Of a stretch of DNA of 20,912 nt, positions 20,243 to 20,912 are shown one piece after another. A program made the position numbers and the translations under genes. The stretch is from PWHW01 sp964435025 (GTDB taxonomy: Bacteria > Patescibacteriota > Minisyncoccia > Minisyncoccales > PWPS01), in contig CAYSXL010000008.1 in assembly GCA_964435025.1 (NCBI GenBank), positions 1-20,912 on the forward strand. The letters run 5' to 3'. The notes under the pieces are model-generated. The model saw only the letters and a list, made by a program, of their open reading frames with translations. It did no database searches and was not told where the DNA came from. Position 1 is the first letter of the stretch, and every line of letters starts with the position of its first letter.

Positions 20243-20912
20243 TTAAAAATTCCAAGATTCAACAACATCTTTGTAAAAATTCGTTACTCTCTCTTGATGT
20301 TCCTTTTTTATTAATAGGAAGCTAACATCTTCTCCCAGCTTCTTAAAATTTACATCGGCAAACTCTTCTTTCATTTTAGAGATTAACTCTTTTTCATCTC
20401 CGATATTCTTCTTTTCTAGCAAGTAACCAAAATCAGGCTTTGTTTTTCTGTTGTTTACAAGATAATTTATATCGAAAAAATCTCTTCCCATCATTCTCTT
20501 TCTATCGAAAGCACAAACTATTTTCTGGGATAATAAAAGGTTTTCAGGGACTACTTTTATTTTAGTGTATACATCAAAATTATCTAAATTAAAAATAGAA
20601 GGAGTAAATGCATAGTTTTGAGGGAAAGTATCTATCTGAATAGTCAAATTCTCATCTTCATGGGGAGATATTTTCTTTTCAAATAAAAGGCGGGAGAACT
20701 TTAAATAACATCTAGTTGAGGCTTTTATTGTTATTTTTGCTTCCACCCTTAATCCTTCCTTCTCCAGTCTGTTTTTAATAACCTCTATCATTTCTTCAAA
20801 ATCTTTGGTAGTTAAGCCAAGATTGTCAAAATCTAGATCTTCAGAAAATCTCTGATTGTTGTAGGCTATGCGGAGAGCCGTTCCACCTAAGAAAACAAGT
20901 TTTTCTCCAAAG
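20243..20912 (-). CDS. AbiEii-family nucleotidyltransferase toxin, 5' end cut by the window edge
   Basis: The frame stays open to 20911, so the gene begins right of the window; the ATG at 20791 is internal. At least 222 residues are present. The visible N-terminal part reads LVFLGGTALRIAYNNQRFSEDLDFD, with the nucleotidyltransferase GG-T motif and the S-E-D-L-D-F metal site of the AbiEii/AbiGii (PF08843) family. Later blocks include VVPENLLLSQKIVCAFDRKRMMGRDFFDINYLV, the family's K...R...RD..D. segment. The end reads VTNFYKDVVESWNF. Relatives act as toxins of type IV toxin-antitoxin or abortive-infection systems by modifying tRNA ends; a cognate AbiEi-like antitoxin, if any, would lie to the right, outside the window. 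Catalytic residues seen are intact. Confidence 0.85.
   Translation of the reverse strand, partial: FGEKLVFLGGTALRIAYNNQRFSEDLDFDNLGLTTKDFEEMIEVIKNRLEKEGLRVEAKITIKASTRCYLKFSRLLFEKKISPHEDENLTIQIDTFPQNYAFTPSIFNLDNFDVYTKIKVVPENLLLSQKIVCAFDRKRMMGRDFFDINYLVNNRKTKPDFGYLLEKKNIGDEKELISKMKEEFADVNFKKLGEDVSFLLIKKEHQERVTNFYKDVVESWNF

Overview
The window looks like chromosomal DNA from a small-genome bacterium of the Candidate Phyla Radiation (Patescibacteria), most likely a Parcubacteria-type lineage. This is an inference from overall character. Coding is dense and AT-leaning, many proteins are lysine/glutamate rich, almost no start codon has a recognisable Shine-Dalgarno sequence, and short spacers are built from degenerate TTGACA/TTGTCA and AATTTTTAATT words. 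TGA is used as a stop, so the code is standard and not the TGA=Gly code of Gracilibacteria and Absconditabacteria. No stretch longer than 300 bases lacks a gene.

Layout. 1-245: tRNA-Asn with its own promoter and terminator. 246-3338: a leftward dnaG-rpoD operon with a strong promoter and a hairpin leader. 3379-4811: one rightward family-4 glycosyltransferase between a promoter and a terminator. 4810-8869: a tightly packed rightward operon of a second family-4 glycosyltransferase, a CDP-glycerol-type glycerophosphotransferase, a DUF218-like protein and two tandem paralogous V4R-like proteins. This resembles an envelope-glycan cluster. 8839-9441: a leftward membrane-anchored solute-binding-like protein that overlaps the operon end. 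9520-9784: two tRNA-Ser genes separated by a near-perfect 33-base palindrome.

9858-14337 is leftward stress and quality-control territory: groES-groEL under a TTGACA promoter with a CIRCE-like HrcA operator, a groEL terminator, then lemA-htpX and a double zinc-ribbon protein. 14350-17055 runs rightward: a YvlD/holin-4-like membrane protein, secG, a large oligopeptide-type solute-binding protein carrying an inserted peptidoglycan-binding domain, and tRNA-Leu. 17233-19962 holds rnj (RNase J) and trpS. 19963-20242 is a repeat-bearing spacer with a second copy of the palindrome and a TGTCAT...ATGACA three-way-junction repeat. The right edge cuts an AbiEii-family nucleotidyltransferase toxin gene.

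The most unusual points are the peptidoglycan-binding domain inside an ABC solute-binding protein, the tandem V4R-like pair at the end of a glycan operon, the two copies of the odd palindrome, a recurring TTGCAAAA promoter class, two apparently leaderless transcripts, and a CIRCE-like operator in a probable CPR genome. I found no CRISPR array, insertion sequence or prophage.
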